DNA of 45,473 bases from Noviherbaspirillum denitrificans (lineage in GTDB: Bacteria > Pseudomonadota > Gammaproteobacteria > Burkholderiales > Burkholderiaceae_D): positions 4,319,157 through 4,364,629 of the forward strand of contig NZ_LSTO01000001.1 in the NCBI RefSeq assembly GCF_002211445.1, in the 5' to 3' direction. The notes below the pieces were generated by a model. The model did no database searches and was not told the DNA's origin. It saw nothing but the letters and a program-made list of their open reading frames with translations. This document shows positions 27,723 through 37,311 of the stretch, one piece after another (position 1 is the first letter of the stretch; each line of letters starts with the position of its first letter). The translations under genes and the position numbers were made by a program.

Positions 27723-28972
27723 TGTTGACGAAAAACGACTGCACCGCACTCGACGCACAGGATCAACTGGCCGCCCTGCGCGAACAGTTCGCATTGCCCG
27801 ACGGGGTGATCTACCTCGACGGAAATTCGCTCGGCGCGCGGCCGAAGAAATCACTCGAACGCGTACGCGAGGTGCTCGCCCAGGAATGGGGTGACGATCT
27901 GATCCGCAGCTGGAACAAGGCCGGCTGGTTCGACCTGCCGCTGCGCCTGGGCGACAAGCTGGCGCCCCTGGTTGGCGCCGGACCGGGCGAGATCGCGGTG
28001 ACGGATACCACCTCGCTCAACCTGTTCAAGGTCCTCGCCGGCGCGCTGCACATCCAGGCCGGAAAGCCTGAAACGGCAGGACGCCGAACCATCGTTACCG
28101 AGCGCTCGAACTTCCCGACCGACGTCTACATGGCACAAGGCCTGACCGAATGGCTCGACCGCGGCTACCGCCTGAAGCTGATCGATTCGCCGGAAGAACT
28201 GCAGGCTGCCGTGGATAGCGAAACAGCCGTCGTCATGCTCACCCACGTCAACTACCGCACAGGCTACATGCATGACATGCGGGCGGTAACCGCGCACACG
28301 CATGCGCAGGGCGCGCTGGCACTGTGGGATCTGGCGCACTCTGCCGGCGCGGTGCCAGTAGACCTCAACCGTGACGGCGCGGATTTTGCAGTCGGCTGCA
28401 CCTACAAGTATTTGAACGGCGGCCCTGGATCCCCAGCCTTCGCCTGGATCGCACCACGCCACCAGCAAGCATTCAGGCAGCCCCTGTCGGGCTGGTGGAG
28501 CCATGCCGCGCCGTTCAAGATGCAGCCGGAGTTCGCGCCGGCGAACGGCATCCGCCGCGCGTTGTGCGGGACGCAGCCCGTCCTCTCGCTGGCGCTGGTC
28601 GAATGCGGGCTCGACGTGTTTGCGCAAACGAACATGGCGGCAATCCGGAAGAAATCGCTGGCATTGACCGACCTGTTCATCCGACTCGTCGAGCAGCGCT
28701 GCGCCGACCATCCTCTCTCGCTCGCCACCCCGCGCGAACACACGGTGCGCGGCAGCCAGGTCAGCTTCGCGCACCCGGAGGGTTATGCGGTGATGCAGGC
28801 ACTGATCGCGCGCGGCGTCATCGGTGACTACCGCGAGCCGGAAATCATGCGCTTCGGCTTCACGCCGCTCTATACGCGCTTCGTCGACGTATGGGACGCG
28901 GTCGACATCCTGGCCGATATCCTGGATGGAAAAAAATACGACGTTAGCGCCGCGCGCGACGCAGTGACCTGA
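27719..28972 (+). CDS. kynU: Kynureninase
   Basis: 417 residues. This PLP enzyme cleaves kynurenine to anthranilate and alanine. The fold-type I pattern is clear: [18 protein letters not shown] near the N-terminus, [15 protein letters not shown] with the PLP-binding Asp, and the Schiff-base lysine K230 in [16 protein letters not shown]. Its ATG at 27719 overlaps the kynB stop by four bases; a second ATG directly follows. kynA starts 11 bases downstream, so all three genes form one operon feeding tryptophan carbon to anthranilate. Confidence 0.97.
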   Translation: MMLTKNDCTALDAQDQLAALREQFALPDGVIYLDGNSLGARPKKSLERVREVLAQEWGDDLIRSWNKAGWFDLPLRLGDKLAPLVGAGPGEIAVTDTTSLNLFKVLAGALHIQAGKPETAGRRTIVTERSNFPTDVYMAQGLTEWLDRGYRLKLIDSPEELQAAVDSETAVVMLTHVNYRTGYMHDMRAVTAHTHAQGALALWDLAHSAGAVPVDLNRDGADFAVGCTYKYLNGGPGSPAFAWIAPRHQQAFRQPLSGWWSHAAPFKMQPEFAPANGIRRALCGTQPVLSLALVECGLDVFAQTNMAAIRKKSLALTDLFIRLVEQRCADHPLSLATPREHTVRGSQVSFAHPEGYAVMQALIARGVIGDYREPEIMRFGFTPLYTRFVDVWDAVDILADILDGKKYDVSAARDAVT

Positions 28973-28983
28973 GCGAGGAAGAC

Positions 28984-29820
28984 ATGGATTCGACAAAGAC
29001 CACCGAATGGCATGGCGCGCAGATGGACTTCAGCAAGGCCATGAGCTACGGCGATTACCTGGCGCTGGACCAGGTGCTGTCAGCCCAGCATCCGCGCTCG
29101 CCGGCGCATGATGAAATGCTGTTCATCGTCCAGCACCAGACCAGCGAACTCTGGATGAAGCTGATGCTGCACGAACTGCACGCCGCGCTGCGGCAGATGC
29201 AAAAGGACGAGCTGCAGCCCGCCTTCAAGATGCTTGCCCGCGTGGCGCGCATCATGGAGCAGCTGGTGCTCGCCTGGGATGTGCTGGCAACGATGACGCC
29301 GCCGGAATACACCGCGATCCGCCCTTGGCTGGGGCAATCGTCAGGCTTCCAATCCTACCAGTACCGTGAACTGGAATTCATCCTCGGGAACAAGAACGCG
29401 GCGCTGTTGCAAGTCCATGCTTCGTCGCCCGAGGCCCATGCGCATCTCGACCAGGCCTTGCACGCGCCATCGATCTATGACGAAGCCATCATGGTGATGG
29501 CGCGCCGGGGTTTCAGCATCGACAAGGAACGGCTGGAGGCGGACCGCACGCTGCCGACCGTGGCGAACGAGTCGGTGAAGGCCGCATGGCTCGAGGTGTA
29601 CAAATCCCCGGAAAAGCACTGGGAGCTCTATGAACTGGCGGAAAAGCTGGTCGATCTGGAAACGGCATTCCGCTTCTGGCGCTTCCGCCATGTGACGACC
29701 GTGGAGCGCATAATCGGCTTCAAGACAGGGACCGGCGGCACGGCCGGGGCCAGCTACCTCAAGAAAATGCTGGAGGTGGTCCTGTTCCCCGAGCTGTTTG
29801 CGTTGCGGACCGCGCTCTGA
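28984..29820 (+). CDS. kynA: Tryptophan 2,3-dioxygenase
   Basis: 278 residues, typical for bacterial TDO. This haem enzyme opens the indole ring of tryptophan to N-formylkynurenine, the first step of the pathway, although its gene is last in the operon. Visible features are [16 protein letters not shown], the substrate-binding [19 protein letters not shown], and the haem region [19 protein letters not shown] followed by [13 protein letters not shown]. The start is supported by GAGG five bases upstream. No terminator hairpin with a T-run is visible after the stop. Confidence 0.97.
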   Translation: MDSTKTTEWHGAQMDFSKAMSYGDYLALDQVLSAQHPRSPAHDEMLFIVQHQTSELWMKLMLHELHAALRQMQKDELQPAFKMLARVARIMEQLVLAWDVLATMTPPEYTAIRPWLGQSSGFQSYQYRELEFILGNKNAALLQVHASSPEAHAHLDQALHAPSIYDEAIMVMARRGFSIDKERLEADRTLPTVANESVKAAWLEVYKSPEKHWELYELAEKLVDLETAFRFWRFRHVTTVERIIGFKTGTGGTAGASYLKKMLEVVLFPELFALRTAL

Positions 29821-29887
29821 CGCCATTTTTTCGGCTACATGGCTTGATTTGGGCGAAGAATCAGGAGGATAGCGCCACGGCAACGGG

Positions 29888-30000
29888 TATAATACGCGTG
29901 AAGCACAGAGCGAGCGGTGAGCAATTGTTCAATACGCTGTAACGATGTCAATGGTTCCCCCTCATGTTCGGGCCGCTTTCGATGCGGCCCGTTTCATTTG
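29888..30000 (+). promoter_or_regulatory. Putative minC promoter and leader hairpin
   Basis: A perfect TATAAT lies at 29888-29893, without a good -35 match. It is followed about 75 bases later by a terminator-like hairpin, CGGGCCGC (29969-29976), TTTCGAT, GCGGCCCG (29984-29991), then TTTCATTT. The minC ATG comes at 30057. The transcript could end here as a short RNA or be attenuated, or the hairpin could terminate read-through from kynA. Confidence 0.45.
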
Positions 30001-30056
30001 GCAAGCGGAACATGGCCTTTTGCTCACAGAGCGGTCGCATTCACCCATAGCGTTTT

Positions 30057-30803
30057 ATGTCCAAACCGATAGAAATCAAGATTTCGACAGTCGTCGCGGT
30101 TTCCGCCATCCTCCACACGTCCGACCTGTCCGTGCTCGACGCCGCGATGAAGCAGATGACCGGCGGCATGCCCGACTACTTCGACCATGAATTCGCGATC
30201 CTCGACGTTTCGTCTTGCGAAGGTCTGCCGACGGCAATCGAGTGGCCGGCGCTGATTTCGCTGTTCAAGTCCTACAGCCTTAACCCGGTCGCCGTGCGCG
30301 GAGCGCCGGCCGAAATGGAAGAAGCGATCCTCGCCAGCGGCCTGTCCATCGACACGCTCGTGCAGCCCCGCCGCCCGGCCGAGGAAGAAGCACCGGTAGC
30401 CGTGGTGCGCGAGCCCGCGCCGGCACCGGCTCCCGCGCCTGCCGCTCCCGCGGCGCCAGTTACCGCCCCTGCTGCGATGATCATCGACACCCCGGTCCGT
30501 GCCGGCCAGCGCGTCTACGCGCGCGGCGCCGACCTCGTGGTGAACGCGATCGTCAACCCGGGCGCCGAGCTGATCGCCGACGGCAGCATCCACGTCTACG
30601 CACCGCTGCGCGGCCGCGCCCTTGCCGGCGCGAGCGGCAACAGCGAAGCACGCATTTTCACGCTGAGCATGGAAGCCGAGCTGGTCTCCATCGCTGGCAC
30701 CTACCGCACTTTCGAGGGCGGCCTACCCCAGGATCTGGCGAAAAAACCGGCGCAGGTCCGTCTTGCAGGCGACCGGATAGATGTCCTGTCCATTCGCGTC
30801 TAG
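30057..30803 (+). CDS. minC: Septum site-determining protein MinC
   Basis: 248 residues. MinC blocks FtsZ assembly at the poles after recruitment by MinD. The N-terminal FtsZ-inhibitory domain covers about 1-105 (EFAILDVSSCEGLPTAIEWP). A Pro/Ala-rich linker (about 107-140) joins it to the C-terminal beta-helix domain (about 145-240), recognised by GQRVYARGADLVVNAIVNPG, GSIHVYAPLRGRALAG and EAELVSIAGTY. First gene of minCDE; minD follows after 28 bases. Confidence 0.96.
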   Translation: MSKPIEIKISTVVAVSAILHTSDLSVLDAAMKQMTGGMPDYFDHEFAILDVSSCEGLPTAIEWPALISLFKSYSLNPVAVRGAPAEMEEAILASGLSIDTLVQPRRPAEEEAPVAVVREPAPAPAPAPAAPAAPVTAPAAMIIDTPVRAGQRVYARGADLVVNAIVNPGAELIADGSIHVYAPLRGRALAGASGNSEARIFTLSMEAELVSIAGTYRTFEGGLPQDLAKKPAQVRLAGDRIDVLSIRV

Positions 30804-30831
30804 TTTTTAAAATCTGATAAGGAGTTTGTTT

Positions 30832-31647
30832 GTGGCCAAAATCATTGTTGTAACGTCCGGCAAAGGGGGCGTCGGCAAAACCACCTCCAGTGCCAGCTTC
30901 GCCTCCGGCCTGGCGCTGCGGGGGCACAAGACCGTGGTGATCGACTTCGACGTCGGCCTGCGCAACCTCGACCTGATCATGGGCTGCGAGCGCCGCGTGG
31001 TGTACGACCTCATCAACGTCATCAACAATGAAGCGACCCTGAACCAGGCGCTCATCAAGGACAAGCACTGCGACAACCTGTTCGTGCTGCCTGCCTCCCA
31101 GACCCGCGACAAGGATGCACTGACCGAAGCCGGCGTCGAGCGCGTGCTCAACGACCTGGCCAAGATGGATTTCGAGTACATCGTGTGCGACTCGCCGGCA
31201 GGTATCGAGCACGGCGCCGTGATGGCCCTGACCTTCGCCGACGAAGCCATCGTCGTCACCAACCCGGAAGTGTCCTCGGTGCGCGACTCCGACCGCATCC
31301 TCGGCATCATCCAGGCCAAGTCGCGCCGCGCGCTGAACGGCCAGGAACCGGTCAAGGAGCACTTGCTGATCACCCGCTACGTGCCCAAGCGCGTCGAAGC
31401 GGGCGAGATGCTGTCCTATACCGACGTGCAGGAAATCCTGCGCATTCCGCTGATCGGCATCATTCCGGAATCGGAATCCGTGCTGCACGCCTCCAATCAG
31501 GGCAACCCGGCGATCCACCTGACCGGTTCCGATGTGTCGGAAGCCTACCAGGACGTCGTCGCACGCTTCCTCGGCCACGAAGTCCCCCTGCGCTTTACCG
31601 CCTACGAAAAGCCGGGCCTGTTCCAGCGTCTTTTTAAAGGAAAGTAA
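30832..31647 (+). CDS. minD: Septum site-determining protein MinD
   Basis: 271 residues. The likely start is GTG 30832 (MAKIIVVTSGKGGVGKTT), seven bases after AAGGAG (30819-30824); a TTG two codons upstream is in frame. The deviant Walker A motif GKGGVGKTT lies at about 10-18. DFDVGLRNLDLIMGCERRVV and the MinC-interaction region are present, and a C-terminal amphipathic membrane-targeting helix (KPGLFQRLFKGK) ends the protein. MinD oscillates on the membrane with MinE and activates MinC. Its stop lies three bases before minE. Confidence 0.98.
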   Translation: MAKIIVVTSGKGGVGKTTSSASFASGLALRGHKTVVIDFDVGLRNLDLIMGCERRVVYDLINVINNEATLNQALIKDKHCDNLFVLPASQTRDKDALTEAGVERVLNDLAKMDFEYIVCDSPAGIEHGAVMALTFADEAIVVTNPEVSSVRDSDRILGIIQAKSRRALNGQEPVKEHLLITRYVPKRVEAGEMLSYTDVQEILRIPLIGIIPESESVLHASNQGNPAIHLTGSDVSEAYQDVVARFLGHEVPLRFTAYEKPGLFQRLFKGK

Positions 31648-31650
31648 AAC

Positions 31651-31914
31651 ATGGCGTTGCTCTCCTTCCTGTTCAATACAAAACCGAAAAGCGCAAGCGC
31701 AGCCAAGGAGCGTCTCCAGGTCATCATCGCGCGCGAGCGCAATGGCCGGGACGGCCCGGACTTCCTGCCGGCACTGCACAAGGAACTGATCGCGGTGATT
31801 TCGAAGTATGCCAAGGTGAATGCCGACGACATCAAGATTTCCCTCGACCGCCAGGGCAACCTGGAAGTGCTGGATGTGAACGTGGTACTGCCGGACGTCA
31901 TGCCCGGCAAGTGA
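31651..31914 (+). CDS. minE: Cell division topological specificity factor MinE
   Basis: 87 residues, the usual length. The N-terminal membrane-targeting and MinD-binding segment ([30 protein letters not shown]) and the C-terminal dimerisation region ([14 protein letters not shown]) are clear. MinE stimulates MinD ATPase activity and drives pole-to-pole oscillation. AAAGGAAAG precedes the ATG. A strong palindrome lies 23 bases after the stop. Confidence 0.98.
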   Translation: MALLSFLFNTKPKSASAAKERLQVIIARERNGRDGPDFLPALHKELIAVISKYAKVNADDIKISLDRQGNLEVLDVNVVLPDVMPGK

Positions 31915-31936
31915 GGTTTGCAGTAGTCCGGACATT

Positions 31937-31961
31937 GTAGGGTGCGCCCCGCGCACCCTAC
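31937..31961. repeat. REP-like palindrome after minE
   Basis: GTAGGGTGCGC (31937-31947), CCC, GCGCACCCTAC (31951-31961): an 11-bp perfect stem with no T-run. The TAGGGTGCGC half resembles dispersed palindromes I recall from betaproteobacterial genomes. It lies between convergent genes and may work as a bidirectional 3'-end structure. Confidence 0.5.
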
Positions 31962-31975
31962 GTTCCGCAAGTTGC

Positions 31976-32308
31976 TTAGTGAAGCTGGTGTTTCAAGTCT
32001 GACAGTTCGCGGTGTGCCTGCATGATGGCGTTCTTCAGTTCGTCATCGATATTGCCCTGCGAATGTTCGCACGCATCCTTCGCGCGATCGCCCAGCTGTT
32101 CCAGGTCATCGACGCATTGGCGCATCTGCTGCTCGTCCTGCGCCGACTGCATCATGTTGCGCGCCTGCCCGATCCGCTGGTCCAGCTCCTGCATGCAGTT
32201 CTTGATGTCCATCGGGACGGCCTGCGCCGATTGGCAGCGCTGTGCTGCCTCATGGACGGTGCTCTCCACGTGGTCCAGGCGTTGCTGCAGTTCGTTTGCT
32301 TGCATCAT
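31976..32308 (-). CDS. Small predicted coiled-coil protein, unknown function
   Basis: 110 residues, almost entirely helical and Gln/Glu/Asp-rich (MMQANELQQRLDHVESTVHE, QRIGQARNMMQSAQDEQQMR, NAIMQAHRELSDLKHQL). Four cysteines are present but no known domain is evident. The ATG at 32308 is preceded by GGAGG with six-base spacing; a second ATG is the next codon. Convergent with minCDE and separated from the radical SAM gene by a divergent intergenic region of 179 bases. Heptad-like spacing suggests an oligomeric coiled coil; nothing more can be assigned. Confidence 0.75.
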   Translation of the reverse strand: MMQANELQQRLDHVESTVHEAAQRCQSAQAVPMDIKNCMQELDQRIGQARNMMQSAQDEQQMRQCVDDLEQLGDRAKDACEHSQGNIDDELKNAIMQAHRELSDLKHQLH

Positions 32309-32487
32309 GTCATGCCTCCATTGGATTTCCCTTCAATCAAAGGGAAACGTTTGATAACCATCAGACAACCTAGTTCCGGACGTTCCGGCGCAACTTCAGG
32401 CGCAGCGCAGAGTCCAATTTTGTTGCGCTTTCATTGCTGTTTCGGCAAGCCTTGCATGTAAGACAGATCCTGTACAATCCGCCCACC

Positions 32488-34653
32488 ATGAGCACCCCGA
32501 AGAACCTCTTTTCCTACCCGCGCTACCGGCCCGATTACACGACGCCGGCGCCCTACCTCCCGATGTCGCGCGCGGAGATGGATGCGCTTGGCTGGGACAC
32601 CTGCGACGTCATCCTGGTGACCGGGGATGCCTATATCGACCATCCGAGTTTCGGCATGGCGCTGGTGGGCCGGCTACTGGAGAAGCAGGGATTCCGCGTC
32701 GGCATCATCAGCCAGCCGGACTGGCAGTCGGCGGAGCCGTTCCGCGCACTCGGCAAGCCGAACCTGTATTACGGCATCACCGCCGGCAACATGGATTCGA
32801 TGATCAACCGGTACACATCGGAACGGAAGATCCGCTCGGAAGACGCGTACACACCCAACGGCGAACCGGACAAACGCCCCGACCGTGCAGTCACCGTCTA
32901 CGCGCAGCGCGCACGCGAAGCCTACCCGGATGCCAACATCATCATCGGCAGTATCGAAGCCAGTCTGCGCCGTATAGCGCACTACGACTACTGGTCCGAC
33001 AAGGTGCGCCGTTCCGTGCTGCCGGATTCCAAGGCAGACATTCTCCTGTTCGGCAATGCGGAACGCGCGCTGGTCGCGCTGACGCATCGCCTCGCTGCCG
33101 GCGAACCGATTGAATCGATCCGCGACCTGCGCGGCACCGCGTTCATGGTCAAGCGCGGCTGGAAGCCGGCCGAGGACTGGAGCGAGGCAGACTCCACGCG
33201 CTACGACACGCCCGGCCGTATCGAACCGCATGCCGATCCCTACGCGATGAAGGACAAGGAGGCCGCCAGCTGCGCCACCGACGAAAAGCCGAAGGAACAG
33301 CCGGTCCTCATCCTGTCGCGTGAAGAACGCCTCGCGGCAATGAAGGAACAGCGCAACAAGACCGTCGTCCGCATTCCCGCCTATGAAGACGTGAAGGACG
33401 ACCCGGTGCTGTATGCGCATACCTCACGCATCCTGCACCTCGAATCCAATCCCGGCAACGCGCGCGCGCTTGTGCAGGCGCACGGTGAACGCGACGTCTG
33501 GCTGAACCCGCCGCCGCTGCCGTTGGCAATGGACGAGATGGACGGCGTGTACGACCTGCCCTATGCGCGCGGCCCGCATCCTCGCTACGGCAGGGCGCGC
33601 ATCCCCGCATGGGAGATGATCCGCTTCTCGGTCAACATCATGCGCGGCTGCTTCGGCGGCTGCACCTTCTGCTCGATCACAGAGCACGAAGGCCGCATCA
33701 TCCAGAGCCGCTCAGAACCGTCCATCCTGCGCGAGATCGAACACATCCGCGACAAAACCAAGGGCTTCACCGGCACCATCTCCGACCTCGGTGGACCGAC
33801 GGCGAACATGTACCGCCTGGCTTGCAAGGACAAGAAGATCGAGGAAACCTGCCGTCGCCTGTCCTGCGTGTATCCGAGCATCTGCGTCAACCTGAACACT
33901 GACCACAGCAAGCTGGTCCAGCTCTATCGCAAGGCGCGCGCCATCCCTGGCGTGAAAAAGATCATGATCGGCTCCGGCCTGCGCTACGACCTCGCCGTAC
34001 GCTCGCCTGAGTATGTAAAAGAACTGGTCACGCACCACGTCGGCGGCTTGCTGAAGATCGCGCCCGAACATTCCGAGGAAGGCCCGCTGTCGAAGATGAT
34101 GAAGCCGGGCATGGGCGCGTACTACAAGTTCAAGGAAATGTTCGAGCGCTTCTCGCGCGAGGCGGGCAAGGAACAGTACCTCATCCCCTACTTCATCGCC
34201 GCGCATCCGGGCACGACAGATGAGGACATGCTCAACCTCGCGATGTGGCTCAAGCAGAACAACTTCCAGCTTGACCAGGTACAAAACTTCATGCCCACGC
34301 CAATGGCGATGGCCACCGCTATGTATCACGGGCGCCGCAATCCGTTGCACAAGGTATCCGCCGATTCCGAAGTCGTCGAAACACCGCGCACCGGCAAGGT
34401 CCGCCGCCTTCACAAGGCGTTCCTGCGCTACCACGACCCCGAGAACTGGCCCATCCTGCGTGAAGCGTTGCAGCGCATGGGCCGCTCCGACCTGATCGGC
34501 AACAGCGACCGCCACCTAGTGCCGCGCTTCCAGCCTGCCGGCGCCGCTCCCGCCGCACCCGCCAAACGTACGCCGGTAAAGCCGACACCCGTCAACCGGG
34601 GAAAAGCACCGAGGAAAAGTCCTTCAGGTTTCCAAAAGGGCGGACGGAAATAA
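32488..34653 (+). CDS. ygiQ: YgiQ-family radical SAM protein
   Basis: 721 residues from ATG 32488 ([17 protein letters not shown]). The N-terminal YgiQ domain ([39 protein letters not shown]) precedes a radical SAM barrel whose cluster cysteines C388, C392 and C395 lie in [18 protein letters not shown]. The C-terminal YgiQ region ends in a basic, Pro/Lys-rich tail (about 685-721). The family is universal in many proteobacteria but its substrate is unknown. The frame is open upstream of 32488, but conserved sequence begins there. It is transcribed alone. Confidence 0.93.
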   Translation: MSTPKNLFSYPRYRPDYTTPAPYLPMSRAEMDALGWDTCDVILVTGDAYIDHPSFGMALVGRLLEKQGFRVGIISQPDWQSAEPFRALGKPNLYYGITAGNMDSMINRYTSERKIRSEDAYTPNGEPDKRPDRAVTVYAQRAREAYPDANIIIGSIEASLRRIAHYDYWSDKVRRSVLPDSKADILLFGNAERALVALTHRLAAGEPIESIRDLRGTAFMVKRGWKPAEDWSEADSTRYDTPGRIEPHADPYAMKDKEAASCATDEKPKEQPVLILSREERLAAMKEQRNKTVVRIPAYEDVKDDPVLYAHTSRILHLESNPGNARALVQAHGERDVWLNPPPLPLAMDEMDGVYDLPYARGPHPRYGRARIPAWEMIRFSVNIMRGCFGGCTFCSITEHEGRIIQSRSEPSILREIEHIRDKTKGFTGTISDLGGPTANMYRLACKDKKIEETCRRLSCVYPSICVNLNTDHSKLVQLYRKARAIPGVKKIMIGSGLRYDLAVRSPEYVKELVTHHVGGLLKIAPEHSEEGPLSKMMKPGMGAYYKFKEMFERFSREAGKEQYLIPYFIAAHPGTTDEDMLNLAMWLKQNNFQLDQVQNFMPTPMAMATAMYHGRRNPLHKVSADSEVVETPRTGKVRRLHKAFLRYHDPENWPILREALQRMGRSDLIGNSDRHLVPRFQPAGAAPAAPAKRTPVKPTPVNRGKAPRKSPSGFQKGGRK

Positions 34654-34741
34654 CGCTGCTATTGAAGATATAAATTTTCAACATAACTGTTATTGCAACA
34701 ATAAAGCAGACGGAAAGGAGATGGCCGACTATAGTGATCCT

Positions 34742-34807
34742 GTCTCCTCCAACTCTTCTTGAATTGGATTTGGCCCGCAAACCGAAAGGACTGCGGGCCT
34801 TCTTTTT
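34742..34807 (+). ncRNA. Candidate small RNA with anti-Shine-Dalgarno motif
   Basis: Bounded by TATAGT (34730-34735) upstream and a strong intrinsic terminator downstream, with no coding frame of note. The 5' part carries CTCCTCC (34744-34750), complementary to Shine-Dalgarno sequences, as in several known sRNAs that block ribosome binding. No good -35 element is seen, and the terminator may simply belong to ygiQ (118 bases upstream). An inference from layout only. Confidence 0.35.
34772..34807 (+). terminator. Rho-independent terminator downstream of ygiQ
   Basis: GGCCCGCA (34772-34779), 12-base loop that can form an inner CC-GAAA-GG pairing, TGCGGGCC (34792-34799), then TTCTTTTTT. Confidence 0.92.
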
Positions 34808-35048
34808 TGTGCCTTCAGTTTGTTGTGCCTTGATTTTCATCAGCACCGGAAAATCATTAAGAATCAAGGCATTACCCCTCTTCCGATCTACTTTTCCACA
34901 GAATTTACCACAGGAAATGTGGGCAACCCGCTCTGCTCATCGCACAAAATTCGCGGAAGTTGCCGGATAGACTATTGATTCCAGTCATCTCTTCGATAGA
35001 ATGAATCTCAGCAATTTCGGAATTGCGCAAATTCACTACGAGGCAGAC

Positions 35049-35192
35049 ATGAGAAACGCACACCAACGCGCCGCAGTTCGTACCGCAAAAGCCGAATTCA
35101 ACGTCAACAAGCTGCAGGCAGCCGCGTGCATCCTGACATCGTCCGCCATCAGCGTCGCCATCATCTACTGGGCGATCAAGAGCCTGTTCTAA
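35049..35192 (+). CDS. Small single-span membrane protein
   Basis: 47 residues from ATG 35049 (MRNAHQRAAVRTAKAEFN), five bases after GAGG. ATG 35001 in the same frame has no ribosome binding site. A basic amphipathic N-terminal part is followed by one hydrophobic segment (AAACILTSSAISVAIIYWAI) close to the C-terminus. This suggests a tail-anchored small inner-membrane protein with a positive cytoplasmic side. No family is recognised. Confidence 0.55.
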   Translation: MRNAHQRAAVRTAKAEFNVNKLQAAACILTSSAISVAIIYWAIKSLF

Positions 35193-35346
35193 GCCTCCCC
35201 CTTCGCCCGCCTTCCGGGCGCATCTCCGCGCCCGGCCTGATCGCTTTCTTCACTGATTCCATACCGCCGGCCTTCTGCGCCGGTTAAGCGCGCCCTGTAT
35301 AATCGCGCCGCTGCGCCCACTGATCGCGCGAAGGCTTGGAACCAAG

Positions 35347-36903
35347 ATGGAAGAGCTTCTGAAAACATACTTTTCGGCGCAGGACCTCGACGAAAATGCA
35401 GCGTCACTGCAGCAGGCGTTGCAGCTCATCCGCGAGTGGCTCTTCGTTGACAAGCGCCACGCCTATCCCCCCGACGACTTCGAAAGCCTCAAAAAGGCAT
35501 TCAACACGCCCGCAATGCCGCAGGATGGAAGCGCATTTCCGGCCGTGCTCGACGCACTCCAGCAGCAGGTCTTCGCCCATTCCGTCCCGGTCAATCACCC
35601 GAAATACATCGGCCACATGACCCAGGCCTTGCCTTGGGTATCGGTGTTGGTGGAATCCTTTATCGCCACGCTCAACCAGAACCAGGTCAAGATCGAGACA
35701 GCATACAGTTCCACCCTGATTGAAAAACAGGTGCTCGGCTGGATGCACAGGCAGATCTACCGCTTCGACGATGCGTTCTACCGCGACAGCTTCGAATCGA
35801 ACGAATCGACACTTGGCAACATGGTCAACGGCGGCACCATGGGCAATCTCACCGCCTTGTCCGTGGCCCTCGAAAGCCAGATGCCCGGCCTGCGCAAAAA
35901 GGGCTTCCTCACACTCCTGCGAGAAAAGGATTACACCGGCTTCGCCGTGATCGCCTCGGCGCGCGTGCACTACTCCGTCAAGAAGTCGCTGGCCACGCTC
36001 GGCCTGGGCGAAGATGCGCTGTGCGTCATCCCAACTGACGAAAACAACCGCATCCGTCTCGACGTGCTGGAAGAGAGGATCGCCGAGCTGAAACAGCGAA
36101 AGGTGAAGATCCTCGCGCTGATCGGCGTTGCCGGCACGACCGAGACCGGCAGCATCGATCCGCTGGAAGAACTCGGTCGTATCGCGCAACGCGAAGACAT
36201 CTGGTTCCACGTCGACGCCGCATGGGGCGGCGCGCTGCTGCTGGCGGAAAAATACCGCGACATGTTCCACGGCGTCGAGATGGCGGACTCGGTCGTCATC
36301 GACGGCCACAAGCTGTTCTGGGTGACGATGGCGCAGGGAATGGTGCTGTTCAAGAGCGACAAGAGCCTGAACCACCTGCTGCATACGGCGAACTACATCA
36401 TCCGCAAGAGCTCGGGCGACCTCGGCCGCACATCTCTAGAAGGTTCGCGCCGTTTCGATGCGCTCAAGCTCTGGTTCTCGTTCAAGCTGTTCGGCCTGAA
36501 GGGCTATGAAGCGCTGCTTGACCGCTGCCAGGCGCTGGCAGCGAACATGCGCGAATTGGTGATGGACGACCCCGACTTCGAGTTGATCACCTGCTCGGAC
36601 ACGTTCATCCTGACCTATCGCTATGCACCGCGTGAACTTCAGGCGCGGCTCAAGGACAGTGTTCGCACAGGGGACAGGGAAAATGCCGTACGCTGCAATG
36701 AAACACTGAACAGGTTGAACACCGCCCTCCAGGACGAACAGAAACGCCGCGGCCTGAGCTTCGTTTCCAGGACCCTGCTTGAGTCCACCCCTTATCCCGG
36801 CCAGACAACGGTCCTGCGCGTTGTCCTGACCAATATGCTGACCACGCAAGAGGACTTGAAGGAAATACTCGCAGAACAGAAGGAAATCGGTGCCGGCCTC
36901 TGA
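35347..36903 (+). CDS. PLP-dependent group II decarboxylase, PanP-like
   Basis: 518 residues. Fold-type I PLP decarboxylase: NHPKYIGHMTQALPWVSVLV, NGGTMGNLTALSVALES, VDAAWGGALLLAEKYRD (PLP-binding Asp), and the Schiff-base lysine K322 in VIDGHKLFWVTMAQG. The pattern resembles the pyridoxal-dependent aspartate 1-decarboxylase PanP described in Vibrio, which makes beta-alanine for pantothenate. Glutamate or aromatic amino acid decarboxylation is the alternative; sequence alone does not decide. TATAAT at 35298-35303 is a plausible -10 box. The accessory remnant begins immediately after its stop. Confidence 0.82.
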   Translation: MEELLKTYFSAQDLDENAASLQQALQLIREWLFVDKRHAYPPDDFESLKKAFNTPAMPQDGSAFPAVLDALQQQVFAHSVPVNHPKYIGHMTQALPWVSVLVESFIATLNQNQVKIETAYSSTLIEKQVLGWMHRQIYRFDDAFYRDSFESNESTLGNMVNGGTMGNLTALSVALESQMPGLRKKGFLTLLREKDYTGFAVIASARVHYSVKKSLATLGLGEDALCVIPTDENNRIRLDVLEERIAELKQRKVKILALIGVAGTTETGSIDPLEELGRIAQREDIWFHVDAAWGGALLLAEKYRDMFHGVEMADSVVIDGHKLFWVTMAQGMVLFKSDKSLNHLLHTANYIIRKSSGDLGRTSLEGSRRFDALKLWFSFKLFGLKGYEALLDRCQALAANMRELVMDDPDFELITCSDTFILTYRYAPRELQARLKDSVRTGDRENAVRCNETLNRLNTALQDEQKRRGLSFVSRTLLESTPYPGQTTVLRVVLTNMLTTQEDLKEILAEQKEIGAGL

Positions 36904-36904
36904 A

Positions 36905-37228
36905 ATGGCGGCTTGCAATGGTAAATGGCAGGCTCGTGTCCGGCGTCATGGCCACCCGCCAATCGAGAATACCTTTCACACCCGTGTGAAGAAGCCAGAT
37001 TACTGGCAGCACTGGCGGCAGCACCGCGCGCTGCTGATGGCAGATTCACTGGTGCACAGAATCCGTGGATGAAGCCGCTTGTGGAGTTCGCCCTTGAGAC
37101 TGCCATGCGGCGCAGTGAACTACTTGGACTTATATGAACTGATATCAACCTGGACAGGCGCACCGCCCGATTGGCAATGACCAAGAACGGGAAGTCCCGA
37201 AACGTTCCACTTTCATCACGTGGAAGAC
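36905..37228 (+). pseudogene. Tyrosine-recombinase (phage integrase) remnant
   Basis: Two integrase pieces in different frames. The first (from ATG 36905) reads NGKWQARVRRHGHPPIENTF, the usual start of the arm-binding domain of tRNA-targeting integrases. The middle is deleted. A shifted frame then resumes at about 36988 with EEARLLAALAAA and NPWMKPLVEFALETAMRRSE, the catalytic-domain block carrying the first catalytic Arg. That frame hits TGA at 37135-37137 where family members have Trp, continues as TDINLDRRTARLAMTKNGKS and VPLSS, and then ends. The His-X-X-Arg and Tyr parts are missing. The gene cannot encode an active recombinase. Confidence 0.85.
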
Positions 37229-37311
37229 ATGCTGGACATCGCTGAAAAGGCTGAAAATGCGAAGTCGATGACTCAGCTCCTGCCATACAAGCTACAGATT
37301 GCAAACAATGT

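Larger units (their letters stand above)
34654..35048. other. Intergenic region with a candidate small RNA
   Basis: 395 bases between ygiQ and the small membrane protein. It is AT-rich for this genome at 34660-34710. It contains a -10-like TATAGT (34730-34735) and the terminator at 34772-34807, which would delimit a transcript of about 65 bases. The rest (34808-35048) shows no supportable gene. Confidence 0.5.
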
